NCBI GenBank assembly: GCA_020637335.1
Contig: JACJWC010000002.1
Location: 186,001-250,000 of the forward strand
Source of the DNA: Acidobacteriota bacterium
GTDB taxonomy: Bacteria > Acidobacteriota > Holophagae > Acanthopleuribacterales > Acanthopleuribacteraceae
Direction: 5' to 3'
DNA: 64,000 nt
Shown: in pieces, positions 45,011 through 53,661 of the stretch
How positions within the stretch are numbered: position 1 is the stretch's first letter
Layout: every line of letters starts with the position of its first letter
Translations under genes and position numbers: made by a program
The notes under the pieces: generated by a model
The model's input: the letters and a program-made list of their open reading frames with translations, nothing else
Told to the model about the DNA's origin: nothing
Database searches by the model: none

Positions 45011-45789
45011 TTAAACAATACGTCCTTATCCTGCAATTGGTTCGGAATGATTGGGCGATTGAGCCAATGGCTGCCTGATTCGACGACCTGGGTCAGGAAA
45101 CTGGCGCGGATCCATTTCAAGCGACCGATCACTTTTTCACCCTCTTCAATTTTTAGATAAAGGCCTTCAGCCAAAGGATTTGGATCGGTTTCCCGGGCGA
45201 TGCGCTGTGGATCCAGGCCCTGGTTTTGGCTTTGTTGGTGCAAGCGTTGCCACCAATCACCCGTCTGATAAAGGCTTTTTCTTAGCCAGTTTTCAGGTTG
45301 ATGCTGGATTTGCCAGGTGCCTTGCCAGAGGACGGGTACGGAGTGGATGGGGCTGCCTTTGAGATGGGTTTGGCGTTTTACAGTTGACCAGAATTCGCCC
45401 GTAGACCGATCCAGAATATCGAATTCCAAGAAGTAGTGGGGCAGTGCGTCGTAGAAGATGGTGTGTTTGGCATACATCCATTCGCCATACAGAACCAGCG
45501 ATTTTCCCAGCAGGTCAAAAAGAGTGCTTCGATGTTGCATAGCCCAGGTTTTAAATAGGTTGAAGTGTTTTTCGCGCTGCCCGCCAGTCAGGAAATGACC
45601 TCGGCTCTGCAGTTGAAGCTGCCCCAATTCATCGAAACTGATGGCTGCGTTAGCGCCATCAACTTTTTCCTCAACCACCACAAACTGGTTGAGCAGGTGG
45701 CGTTGCGGGACCTGGTCCATGTCCTCATCACCGGGTTGCAAGCGCGATCCGGCCAGGTGATGGGTCCGCGGGTATTTGATCAGGCTCAC
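45007..45789 (-). CDS. ATP-dependent RNA ligase
   Basis: Covalent nucleotidyltransferase of the RNA ligase group, 260 aa. Motif I is VVEEKVDGAN (the Lys is adenylylated), motif III/IIIa includes LYGEWMYAKHTIFYD, motif IV is AEGLYLKIEE, and motif V is IGRLKWIR. There is no OB-fold of the DNA ligase type, only a short C-terminal extension. The GTG at 45789 overlaps the upstream stop (GTGA); the frame is open to 45864, but that part lies inside the methyltransferase gene. It should join 3'-OH and 5'-phosphate RNA ends made by HD-Pnk. Confidence 0.88.
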   Translation of the reverse strand: MSLIKYPRTHHLAGSRLQPGDEDMDQVPQRHLLNQFVVVEEKVDGANAAISFDELGQLQLQSRGHFLTGGQREKHFNLFKTWAMQHRSTLFDLLGKSLVLYGEWMYAKHTIFYDALPHYFLEFDILDRSTGEFWSTVKRQTHLKGSPIHSVPVLWQGTWQIQHQPENWLRKSLYQTGDWWQRLHQQSQNQGLDPQRIARETDPNPLAEGLYLKIEEGEKVIGRLKWIRASFLTQVVESGSHWLNRPIIPNQLQDKDVLFK

Positions 45790-46406
45790 AGGCTGACCAC
45801 TCCGATCATGTGGTTGAGTACGTACTCGACGCGGACCTGCTTGGCACCCACCGCAAAAAACCACGTTTCCAGTTGTTTGGCGGTGAAAAGGTGCAAATGT
45901 TCCGGGTTGTTGTCCGGTTTGGACGGGACAGAAAAAACGACAAAGCGCTGAGCCATTTTTACTAGATTTTGGATCGCGATTTGAGGTTGAACCAGATGCT
46001 CCAGGACCTCAAGTGCCGTGACAATGTCGGCTCGAATAGATTGCGGGTGCGCAATGTCCATGATTTGCCCACTGAGTTGGTCAATACCACCTTTTTGAAC
46101 GGTATGGAAAATTGCAACTTTTTCTGGGTCCAAATCGGTGGCGGTAACCGGCAGATGCGGCATGGCGTCCAAAAGTGGCCAGATAAAGGTACCGCGGCCA
46201 CTGCCGATATCGAGCAGGTCGCTAGGCCACAAAGCCTGAAGGATTCCGATCACTTTTTGAACTCGCTGCAGGTTGTTTTGCTTGAAGCGGTGAACGCGCA
46301 CCTCATGCTGTTGGGCGAATTCAAGCCAGGACAGATGGGGCGGTTTTTCGCCCAATCGACCAATAAGATAGGCTTGGAGCAGGGTGTCATAGTACATGTT
46401 TTTCAT
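45786..46406 (-). CDS. SAM-dependent methyltransferase, first gene of RNA-repair operon
   Basis: The 206-aa class I methyltransferase has the SAM loop LLDIGSGRGTFIWPL, acidic loop VTATDLDPEKV, and an EVLEHL motif followed by a downstream PEHLHLFTAKQLETWF block. Glu-x-x-Glu-His plus a later His is also the metal-site pattern of Hen1 3'-terminal ribose methyltransferases, but EVLEH is common in unrelated methyltransferases, so this is only suggestive. The stop overlaps the RNA ligase start (GTGA). The tight coupling suggests the substrate is the RNA being repaired, or an associated factor. Confidence 0.82.
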   Translation of the reverse strand: MKNMYYDTLLQAYLIGRLGEKPPHLSWLEFAQQHEVRVHRFKQNNLQRVQKVIGILQALWPSDLLDIGSGRGTFIWPLLDAMPHLPVTATDLDPEKVAIFHTVQKGGIDQLSGQIMDIAHPQSIRADIVTALEVLEHLVQPQIAIQNLVKMAQRFVVFSVPSKPDNNPEHLHLFTAKQLETWFFAVGAKQVRVEYVLNHMIGVVSL

Positions 46407-46439
46407 CCCGCAGCCATTCTACGGGGTTCTGTCTGGATC

Positions 46440-46840
46440 AAGCGTGATTTTTTGGAACAGCTGAGGATGGATCCGAGGTTCGGCGATGGAAATTCGGCAT
46501 TCTGCAAGGCGATTTGAATCGCGAAAATCGAAGGGGAAACGCTCTACGCCCATCGCCCAGCGGGCGATACAGTGCTGGTTGGAGGATTGCCCAGGGATTG
46601 GGAATGCCATGGGCTCTATTACGCGCCTACAGCGCTTCCCAGGATTGCTGGCGAGGGGTACCAGGGTTGCGCCCAAACGATTCGTGCCTCATCGATTGGG
46701 CTTCACCCTTCGCTAATCTGGCTCAGGCCGTTGGCCTGCTTAACGATCCATCAAGATTCGAAATTCGGCGTTGGAAATTCGACATTTTGCCGGGTTTTTG
46801 AATCGCGAATATCGAACAAGGAATGCCGAATGTCGTAGGG
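46440..46840. repeat. Intergenic repeat mosaic, block 3
   Basis: It holds the CAAACGATTCGTGCCTCATC-containing segment (~46625-46755), GAATATCGAAC-type pieces and the approach to a heptamer array. It lies upstream of the RNA-repair operon and downstream of the lipoprotein-like gene. No gene seen. Confidence 0.72.
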
Positions 46841-46884
46841 GCTCAACGCTCAAACGCTCAACGCTCAACGCTCAACGCTCAACC
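46841..46884. repeat. Heptamer tandem array (CGCTCAA)n
   Basis: About six near-perfect copies of the 7-base unit CGCTCAA in a row, the cleanest such array in the window. The same unit, or its complement TTGAGCG, marks the edges of the other intergenic repeat blocks. It is not a CRISPR array: there are no spacers. Confidence 0.85.
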
Positions 46885-46916
46885 CAAAAGGATCTATGGC
46901 GAGAACAGGGATTGGG

Positions 46917-47816
46917 TCAGGGTCTGTTTGGAATCGAAACCCTGGAAAAATCGGGTATTTTGTTGGCAATGCTCAGTTCGCCTTCTTCCAGGCTGAACAG
47001 GAGCAGTTCCTGGTTATCGGGGCTGCGGATGATCGGGAGCCAGGTCGAAAAAAGGATTTGTCCCTTGCGCAGGGTCAGCGCGCATTTGGTGCGGTGTGTT
47101 TTTTTGCGCATGTTTAAAGTGAAGTAGGGCGCATGGTCCACCCAAAACGGATCCATCAGCGCCACACTGTCCAGGTCGTTAATGCCCAGAAGGTTTCGAT
47201 CCAATACGTAGGTTGTCTGAAGCGTACCGCCTATGTTAAACAGCTTGATCTCGAGGCTTTGCGGATCAAAGCACAGGATTTGGTCCTCAAAAACCAGAAA
47301 TCGCTGCCCGGAATCAGCCGTTAACATGGGTTCAGATGTCCCATCGGTCTCGACCCGAACCAAATGGACCTGGTCCGCTTGGACAAAAGAAAGAAAGGCT
47401 TCGGAATCGGTCCAACTGGATACCGTGCGAATTTTGCCATCCAATGGAAAATATTCGACCCATTCACTCGAATGCAGGAAGTTCCCCGATGGGTCCAGTT
47501 CGTAAACACGGCCGTTAGTGGCTGATAATACGGCGATTCCGCTTGGCGATACCCGCATTTCTCCGGTCAGATCCAATTGAATGCGGCCATCTTTGGGCAC
47601 AGTATAAAACTGCTGGCTTTGGTTTTGCCGGTTGTGTTGCCAATCGTAAATGAAGATTTTCACCTGATAGGCGTCGGAAATCGCATACAAGTAGGTCTTG
47701 CCATGGCCATTAATCGCACGATAAAACACTTTGGCGGAGACCTCTTCAATCTCGTAAAAATCCGTTTCCTGCAGCGGATGGGCAAGAAAGCATCCGGTCA
47801 TAAACAACCAAAGCAT
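46917..47816 (-). CDS. Putative lipoprotein, beta-propeller-like
   Basis: The 299-aa product begins MLWLFMTGCFLAHP, a short signal with a lipobox-like MTGC, so it may be lipidated at Cys9. The mature chain has repeating short strands (VSPSGIAVLSATNGRVYELD, then DPSGNFL, then VHLVRVETDGTSEPML), as in six-bladed 6-bladed-NHL/BF2222-type propellers. GAGG precedes the ATG. It is a stand-alone gene between two repeat blocks; function unknown. Confidence 0.65.
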   Translation of the reverse strand: MLWLFMTGCFLAHPLQETDFYEIEEVSAKVFYRAINGHGKTYLYAISDAYQVKIFIYDWQHNRQNQSQQFYTVPKDGRIQLDLTGEMRVSPSGIAVLSATNGRVYELDPSGNFLHSSEWVEYFPLDGKIRTVSSWTDSEAFLSFVQADQVHLVRVETDGTSEPMLTADSGQRFLVFEDQILCFDPQSLEIKLFNIGGTLQTTYVLDRNLLGINDLDSVALMDPFWVDHAPYFTLNMRKKTHRTKCALTLRKGQILFSTWLPIIRSPDNQELLLFSLEEGELSIANKIPDFSRVSIPNRP

Positions 47817-47879
47817 TTTTTAGGCCTCAAAAATTTTGTGTCCGGCTTAGTTTAGCGCCATACCACGGAATATTCTTTC

Positions 47880-48720
47880 ATTGTGTTGGTGGCATTGTAC
47901 GGCGCGCTTTCAGCGCTTCCCTGGACTGCTGGCGAGGGTACCAGGGTTGCGCCCAAACGATTCGTGCCTCATCGATTGGGCTTCACCCTTCGCTAATCTG
48001 GCTCTGGCCGTTGGCCTGCTTAACGATCCATCAAGATTCGGAAATGGGTGTTGGAAATTCGACATGTCAAGTCCTGGTTTAAATTTCACAGTTTCGGAAT
48101 CGGTTTTACGAATGATCGGGTGGTTTTGCTGGGAGCGGAGATCGCGTGTAGGGACCTCCAGCCGGAGGCGGTTGGAGAAGGATAAATTGCGCCGAAGAAT
48201 GAAGGGTCCATTTCACCTTGAACGCCTGTGTTTCATTCGGCCTGAAAGGCCGGAACGTGGATAACCCTGGCCAAGGTTCGCGAGCGTTGCGAGCTAACCG
48301 CAGGCCAGGTTTAAGTCAAAAAAATTCCGGGGCGCCCTGAAAGCGGCGCAACTCGCCCAGTTGGGGACGGGAAGTTGCGCCCTTTCAGGACGCTCCCGAG
48401 TTTAATTTGATTGGAAGCCAGGCCTGCGAACCTGCGCAAGCTCCGGTTCTTGACCTGGGTTGCCTACGTTTCGGCCTTTCAGGCCGATATTGGTAATTTT
48501 AATAAAATCAATTATTTAGATTCTCATGTTGAAGTTCACTGTAACGAATCACTTCTCTTTTCATCCTCGCCCTCCTCTTTCGATTTGACAACTGTCAACC
48601 TATCCCAGGACGGGACAGGGTTTTTGAATCACGAATATCGAACAAGGAATTCCGAATGTCGAAGGGAAAACACCCAGCGCCCAATCCTCAACCCCAACCC
48701 TCATCGAAGGGTTGGGATTC
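47880..48720. repeat. Intergenic repeat mosaic, block 4
   Basis: It contains another copy of the CAAACGATTCGTGCCTCATC-type segment (~47905-48030). After it comes a ~550-bp unit (~48060-48610) that matches block 1 at 17110-17690, including CATTCGGCCTGAAAGGCCGG, the AACCCTGGCC...CAGGCCAGG pair, and GATTTGACAACTGTCAACCT at the end. GAATATCGAAC-like pieces follow. Long open frames crossing it lack ribosome sites and are artefacts. Confidence 0.8.
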
Positions 48721-48746
48721 GTTACAATGGGATTCGAGGAGCGACC

Positions 48747-49322
48747 ATGAACGATGATTTGATCCAAACCGTTCGTTCTATTGTTAACCTGCCCGATCCT
48801 GTTGTCCTGGCATTTGGCGAACTTTTCCAGTCCATTCACCTGGCAAAAGGTCAGGACTGGGTTCGCGAAGGCGAGATGGCCACCCAGATTGCTTTTCTTT
48901 CCTCCGGTTTGATGCGGTCGTATTACATTTCCCCTAGTGGCGAGGTCCACAACAAACATTTCTTCCTGGAAAGATCGTTCCTGGCCCCTATGACCTCGTT
49001 GGTCCTCAAACAACCCAGTCCTGTATTTCTGGGCGCATTGGAAGATAGCTGTCTGGAGGTTGCCTCCTACGCGGAGGTTCTCCGGGCTTTTGACCGATTC
49101 CCGGAGCTGAATCGCTTGGGTCGGGTTCTCATGGAATATGCTTGGATCGGCAAGGAGCGGCGAGAAACCCAACTGATTATGTTGGATTCCGCAGCGCGCT
49201 ATCGCGCTTTTTTGCAGGAGTATCCAGGCCTTGAAATGCGGGTACCGCTGTACCACATTGCTTCTTATCTCGGAATAAGCGCCGTTCAACTCAGCCGATT
49301 GCGTTCGCGCAAATTAACCTAA
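48747..49322 (+). CDS. Crp/Fnr-type regulator
   Basis: The 191-aa protein has a cyclic-nucleotide-binding-like barrel (GELFQSIHLAKGQDWVREGE, then FLSSGLMRSYYISPSGEVHN) and a C-terminal region ending IASYLGISAVQLSRLRSR, a helix-turn-helix as in the Crp/Fnr family common in Bacteroidota-like genomes. No cysteine cluster for an iron-sulfur centre is visible. The ATG at 48747 has GAGGAG 6 nt upstream. It is followed closely by an SDR gene that it may control. Confidence 0.85.
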   Translation: MNDDLIQTVRSIVNLPDPVVLAFGELFQSIHLAKGQDWVREGEMATQIAFLSSGLMRSYYISPSGEVHNKHFFLERSFLAPMTSLVLKQPSPVFLGALEDSCLEVASYAEVLRAFDRFPELNRLGRVLMEYAWIGKERRETQLIMLDSAARYRAFLQEYPGLEMRVPLYHIASYLGISAVQLSRLRSRKLT

Positions 49323-49376
49323 GTTAAGGCAACGCCTTTGTACAGAACCCAAAATGAAGTGCAGAAGGAGGTTGCC

Positions 49377-50090
49377 ATGCAACATATTTGTTTGATTAGC
49401 GGTGTTACACGCGGATTGGGTTTCCATCTGGCCAAGGTTTATCGCCAAGCCGGTTTTCACGTAGTCGGATTGGCCCGTGACCGGGAAAAGCTGGCCGCCA
49501 TGCAAAAGGCCGGGATACTCGCTGATTTTTTGGTCTGCGATTTGGGCTCTCCATCAGCACTTGACACCGCCATCCAAGAAATGGAAACCCGCTACTCCCG
49601 ACTGGATGTGTTGATCCACAATGCGGCTATTCAAAACACGGCGGATATCGCGGGTAAGGGCGATTATGCGGGCCTGATCCACCGGGAAATGCAAGTTAAT
49701 TTCCTCAGCCCGGTCAAGCTGACCTCTGCCTGGTTACCACTCTTGGCACAGGCACAGGGCCGGGTAATTGTCATTTCCTCGTTGCTCCAGTTGGGACCCA
49801 AACGGGCTGCGCCCGGTTATTGTGCCAGTAAAGCGGCTTTAAGTAATTGGGTGCAGAATTTGCGTGTCCAATTGCAGGAACTGAAGATTGGGGTAACAGA
49901 AGTGGTGCCGGGTCTGATTCGAACCGAGATGACCGAGCAGGCTGCTCAGAAAGGCGTTCCGCCTGAGCAACTCGCGCCGCTAATTTACTCCAACGCCCAT
50001 CGCGACCTGATTATATTACCCGGTGCCCGATTGGCCTGGCGGGTCCACCGCTTCTTTCCGGACTTGATCAAAGCCAAGCTCTTGGCCTAA
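49377..50090 (+). CDS. Short-chain dehydrogenase/reductase
   Basis: A 237-aa SDR with the cofactor loop GVTRGLGFHLA, the structural motif IHNAAIQ, and the catalytic Ser (VISSLL), Tyr and Lys in GYCASKAAL. An Arg after the second strand (LARDRE) favours NADP(H). The ATG at 49377 follows AAGGAGG. It forms a likely operon with the Crp-like gene upstream (54-base gap) and a small membrane protein downstream. Substrate unknown. Confidence 0.92.
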   Translation: MQHICLISGVTRGLGFHLAKVYRQAGFHVVGLARDREKLAAMQKAGILADFLVCDLGSPSALDTAIQEMETRYSRLDVLIHNAAIQNTADIAGKGDYAGLIHREMQVNFLSPVKLTSAWLPLLAQAQGRVIVISSLLQLGPKRAAPGYCASKAALSNWVQNLRVQLQELKIGVTEVVPGLIRTEMTEQAAQKGVPPEQLAPLIYSNAHRDLIILPGARLAWRVHRFFPDLIKAKLLA

Positions 50091-50116
50091 ATAGGTAGGA
50101 GCAGCGGAGGAAGCCG

Positions 50117-50458
50117 GTGGACGCAACACACAAATTAGTCGTAGTGAAGCTGATTCACACCCTTGCCTGGGCCTTTTTTGCCGGCTGTATCCTGGCCATT
50201 GTGCCAACGGCTTGGTTGGGTAAATTCCAGATTGCGTTTGGCTTAATTGGGGTGGTGATGGTTGAGGTGCTCATCCTGGTGCTGAATCGCTGGCGTTGTC
50301 CCCTGACCAATGTGGCTGAACGATTTACCTCGCAACGACAGGACAATTTTGATATTTACCTGCCGCTCTGGTTAGCGCGTTACAACAAGCAGATCTTTGG
50401 CAGCTTGTATGTGCTGTCAAATCTTGTCACCTTGGTTTTGTGGTGGATGGCCGATTAA
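50117..50458 (+). CDS. Small membrane protein (DUF2784-like)
   Basis: A 113-aa protein with three hydrophobic helices (about 8-28, 36-57, 90-110) and the motif NRWRCPLTNVAERF between the second and third. The CPLT motif and topology resemble the DUF2784 family. The GTG at 50117 has GGAGG 6 nt upstream. It lies 26 bases after the SDR gene. Function unknown. Confidence 0.7.
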   Translation: MDATHKLVVVKLIHTLAWAFFAGCILAIVPTAWLGKFQIAFGLIGVVMVEVLILVLNRWRCPLTNVAERFTSQRQDNFDIYLPLWLARYNKQIFGSLYVLSNLVTLVLWWMAD

Positions 50459-50462
50459 GCAA

Positions 50463-50879
50463 TCAGAGCGGCGGCGGTTTGGCCGGACTGAAATCGATGA
50501 GATAGGTATGGACATCCGCATACAGTTTGCGCCATTCCCGTTCGTAGACACGGAATTTTTCCTGGTTTGTCGGGCCGGACCAAGAAAGCCGAATACGTTG
50601 GCCGTCGACCATGGCTTCCAGGTAGATTGTGGGCTGGTGGAACTCGGTTGCATTGTCAATAACGCCTGCTTCCGCAAGCGTTTGCATCCGATCGTAAAAG
50701 GCCTTGATGCTGGCATTGTGGTTAAAGGAAAGGGAATTGGCCTCAAGGATTTTGGTCGCCTCGCCTTTCATAAACGCACCGCGGGAGGGGATATACCCGA
50801 TGCGCACGTAATCCTGCTGGCTCGTGCTCTGGCCCATAAGAGATGTAAAAAGAACCATGAATATAACCCATCTGTGCAT
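50463..50879 (-). CDS. Secreted protein, unknown function
   Basis: The 138-aa product has a signal peptide (MHRWVIFMVLFTSLMGQ). The mature part is mixed alpha/beta with a lipocalin- or cystatin-like look (TIYLEAMVDGQRIRLSWSG, then FRVYEREWRKLYADV), but no family is certain. The ATG at 50879 has GAGGAGGG upstream. It converges with the DUF2784-like gene. Confidence 0.65.
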   Translation of the reverse strand: MHRWVIFMVLFTSLMGQSTSQQDYVRIGYIPSRGAFMKGEATKILEANSLSFNHNASIKAFYDRMQTLAEAGVIDNATEFHQPTIYLEAMVDGQRIRLSWSGPTNQEKFRVYEREWRKLYADVHTYLIDFSPAKPPPL

Positions 50880-51047
50880 ACGAATTGCCCTCCTCGGCGT
50901 CTTATACATGATTGGATTCCATAACTGCCCAAAAGTTTCACTATTTCCTGCAAGGAATACCCTCGTTCTTTTTTGCAAGGACTAGGTTTGCATTTTTGCG
51001 CTGTTTTGGAACCATTTCGGCTGATTTTTTTATGTGGAGGTATGAGA

Positions 51048-51500
51048 ATGAAAGGGACCCTTTTTCTTGTTTTTTGCGTTACGTCAATGGCCTGGGGGCA
51101 AATCGACTCCATTGCGTTCGCCAGTAACGGTCCCAATGTGGCAAGCTTGAATTGGCCCAATGGCGATTGGTATGTGCGCGCCATTTTGATTGATGATATG
51201 GGTGTTGAAGTGGGGCCCATCTCCAATCAAATAATGTTCACCTTAACCAATTCATGGCCATCTATTACCGTCACCATGGCGGCCGATGCACCGCTCACCT
51301 ATGCCTTGCGTTTCTATCGCAGTGCTTCCCCCTTTTCGCCTGGAGACAGTGGGATTGAGAGCAACACGGTCAGTTGCGGCAATGGGACCAATTGCGATTT
51401 GATGTCACCTGCCAATATTAGTTTGGCCAATAGTTTAAATGGAGGATGGACGGGGGCAACCGTGTTACCCGTAACCCTTGTCAAGATTGCCATTGAATAG
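51048..51500 (+). CDS. Secreted beta-rich protein, unknown function
   Basis: The 150-aa protein has a signal peptide (MKGTLFLVFCVTSMAWGQ) and a single beta-sandwich-like domain; two cysteines (SCGNGTNCD) could form a disulfide. I chose the ATG at 51048 because GGAGG is 7 nt upstream; an ATG 6 bases earlier would be too close to it. No family recognised. Confidence 0.65.
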   Translation: MKGTLFLVFCVTSMAWGQIDSIAFASNGPNVASLNWPNGDWYVRAILIDDMGVEVGPISNQIMFTLTNSWPSITVTMAADAPLTYALRFYRSASPFSPGDSGIESNTVSCGNGTNCDLMSPANISLANSLNGGWTGATVLPVTLVKIAIE

Positions 51501-51507
51501 ACTCAGT

Positions 51508-52686
51508 TTATCGGGCTGTTTCTGCCCTAAAAATCAGCGGTTCGACGGCTTGGCGAGTGGGCCCCCAACTGAGGGTCGGCGCCAGCCAGTCCGCTGGCTG
51601 AACCTGGATTGCCAGCTGGCTGGGCGAGGACTCGTGCCAGTTGTCCTGCCAGCGGTAGCGCACAAGCTTGCCAACTTGATCGGCACAGGTGAGATGGAAC
51701 TGCGGTTGGACCTTTTCGCTGCCGATTAAACTCAGGTCCTTAAACATGATCGACAGCAAACGGTCCAAATCCAAATAGGCAAAACGCATTTGGTTCTGCC
51801 AGGGGTTAGGTCGATTGGTTGAATCGTGGATGCCGGGGTAGGGTGGATCGGGCAGCTCGTGGGGCAAGGGGCCGGCACCGTGACGCGTCTGGTAACAGCG
51901 ATGGACGTAATGCACGGTCAGATCATTGAGTTCGGCCGCCCGACACAATTCTAAGACGTTGCGCAGACCCGTGTGCGATCGGGTGACGTGCGGAAAGTTG
52001 CCCCATGTCATGTCTAACTGCAAGCCTTGAGCGCCTTCAAAAATCAAAGAATCCTTCGGGATGTGTTGCCAAGGTTGAAGTTGGACCGAATTTAGGAAGA
52101 AGGCAATATCGTCCTGGAATGCGGTCAGGATCGGGTCAAGGTCAATGGGTTGGAGTCGCAGCTGATGACATCGACTGGGGTAATAATCCCGCAGGATTTT
52201 TTGGATTTTGGTTGCGCAGATGCGGGGTTTTTGGAGATCGCGGACGCGAAATGAATAACCCTGTGTTTCGCGTTCCCAGGTTTCGCCAAAGCCGATCCCG
52301 CACGATCCGTGTTTGGCCCCGCCGCGTTGGATTTCCAAGGCTTGATTCAGCCACATTTCGATGGGCGTTGTTACTGGGCAATCTGGGTCCACTGACACCT
52401 GGGGTGTAAAGCCAAGTGTGTTTAATTCGGCCCATTCGCGGCGGAAGAGCAAGGGATGGCAGACAAAGAATCGGCTCAGAAACGTGGGGTTTCCTGTGAA
52501 AGTTCCACTGCCAAAGTGGCTGAACACATGGCGTTGACCTTCCTTTGTAACAACCGTGTGGCCGGCTTGGGCACCACCATTAAAGCGTACCACCCACGCT
52601 TCGGCTTGGCTGGATAACCAATCCGTGATGAGTCCTTTGCCTTCATCGCCATAACCGGCGCCAATGACTGCGTGTAGGTTTGCCAT
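51508..52686 (-). CDS. Divergent adenylosuccinate-synthetase-family enzyme
   Basis: This 392-aa protein is clearly of the PurA/AdSS fold: GAGYGDEGKG (GTP loop and catalytic Asp), QAGHTVV (catalytic His), EGAQGLQLDMTWGNFPHVT, and TRHGAGPLPHEL. It is ~40 residues shorter than PurA. The canonical TTGRPRRCGW(F/L)D segment that binds IMP and aspartate is replaced by TNRPNPWQNQMRFAYLDL. The nucleotide it ligates may therefore not be IMP. It follows a VWA gene by 45 bases and is divergent from an NrtR-like/ADP-ribosylglycohydrolase pair, so a link to ADP-ribose or NAD metabolism is possible. Confidence 0.85.
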   Translation of the reverse strand: MANLHAVIGAGYGDEGKGLITDWLSSQAEAWVVRFNGGAQAGHTVVTKEGQRHVFSHFGSGTFTGNPTFLSRFFVCHPLLFRREWAELNTLGFTPQVSVDPDCPVTTPIEMWLNQALEIQRGGAKHGSCGIGFGETWERETQGYSFRVRDLQKPRICATKIQKILRDYYPSRCHQLRLQPIDLDPILTAFQDDIAFFLNSVQLQPWQHIPKDSLIFEGAQGLQLDMTWGNFPHVTRSHTGLRNVLELCRAAELNDLTVHYVHRCYQTRHGAGPLPHELPDPPYPGIHDSTNRPNPWQNQMRFAYLDLDRLLSIMFKDLSLIGSEKVQPQFHLTCADQVGKLVRYRWQDNWHESSPSQLAIQVQPADWLAPTLSWGPTRQAVEPLIFRAETAR

Positions 52687-52731
52687 ACTCGCCTCCGTTT
52701 GAATGGTTTGGCTGTCAAAAGCGTGTGGGAA

Positions 52732-53625
52732 TTAGAAACCAAAGCGAGACAAAAAACCGATACCGGATTTGCTTTCGCCGGAGGTATCGGGGCGCGTCCA
52801 GGTGGGAGTTGAGCTATGCATAAGCGATTCGCGCCGGAACAGCGTTTCCACGATGAGTTCGGCCAGACGTGTGTAGTCGTTGAGGTAGAGGACGGATTGG
52901 CCGAGCAAGGCGCGCCACTCGCTGCGAACCCGGTCGGGCTGTTGCCGGAAGTAGGATCCTTGTTCGATCACGATGTGGTAGACGTCATACTTTTCGCGCG
53001 CCATGGCCAATACGTCGTGGCTGTCCAGGTCCTGTTGTAACCGATCGCCGAAAAGCTTGCGCGCGTGTTTTGCGGTCAGGTTTGGGGCCGGCGGCTCATC
53101 GCCAACGGTGAACAAAACACCTTTTTTGCCGCGTTTCTGCCAGCAATCGATTTCAGTCCGGGTGGCGGCAAAGTACCAGGGCAGGTTGTAACTCTCGTAA
53201 TGGTTGCCGCCGCCTCCGCCTTCCAGGTAGATATCGCTGAGCTGTTCGACGATACGGATATCGGCTTCGAATTGGCTGACCTGCAATGGGGCACGATCGC
53301 ACCAGGCATCGCCGAATCCCATGATCATGAGGTGGGGATCCGTCACAGGTTTCTGGTCCAGGATCTGAGTGACCATGCGTTGCAGTCCGGTGCGGATAAA
53401 GGCTTCGGGGATGGCACCCATGGATCCGGTTTCATCAAAGGCAACAATGATCGCATTCGATTCGGGGTTGAGCTCGGAATCGCGTGACTCGCGCAGGGTA
53501 ATGTTTCGGGGATCAAATGCGGCATGGATCTGGCGCTGGGCAAAGATTTGTTGGCGTTGTTTACCTTGAATCTTGTGTGCCGCATAGTGTTTCCAATCCT
53601 CCTGATTCCAACGTGTATAACCCAT
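52732..53625 (-). CDS. VWA-domain protein
   Basis: The 297-aa protein carries a von Willebrand A domain with the MIDAS sequence FDETGSMG (about residues 64-71), a conserved Thr further on and a later FTVGDEPP strand. There is no signal peptide or membrane helix, so it is cytoplasmic. The N-terminal ~55 residues (Lys/Gln/Arg-rich) form a separate segment. The ATG has a perfect AAGGAGG. It is the first gene of the operon with the AdSS-like enzyme and could act as a metal-dependent scaffold. Confidence 0.85.
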   Translation of the reverse strand: MGYTRWNQEDWKHYAAHKIQGKQRQQIFAQRQIHAAFDPRNITLRESRDSELNPESNAIIVAFDETGSMGAIPEAFIRTGLQRMVTQILDQKPVTDPHLMIMGFGDAWCDRAPLQVSQFEADIRIVEQLSDIYLEGGGGGNHYESYNLPWYFAATRTEIDCWQKRGKKGVLFTVGDEPPAPNLTAKHARKLFGDRLQQDLDSHDVLAMAREKYDVYHIVIEQGSYFRQQPDRVRSEWRALLGQSVLYLNDYTRLAELIVETLFRRESLMHSSTPTWTRPDTSGESKSGIGFLSRFGF

Positions 53626-53661
53626 AAAAACCTCCTTTTATTTCAGTAAGTTCATTTTTGA

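Noticed and set aside
45790..45864. 25-residue N-terminal extension of the RNA ligase
   Set aside because: It lies inside the methyltransferase gene in another frame; the GTG at 45789 gives the same 4-base overlap pattern as the next junction.
45786..46406. Firm assignment of the methyltransferase as a Hen1 homologue
   Set aside because: Only the EVLEH...H pattern agrees, and that is common in other class I methyltransferases; the RHxDHxFEW segment of Hen1 is not visible.
46841..46884. Possible CRISPR array (short tandem units)
   Set aside because: The units are 7 bases with no spacers, and no cas genes are present.
48411..48746. N-terminal extension of the Crp-like regulator
   Set aside because: The added residues translate repeat DNA; GAGGAG lies before the ATG at 48747, and the Crp-like domain begins there.
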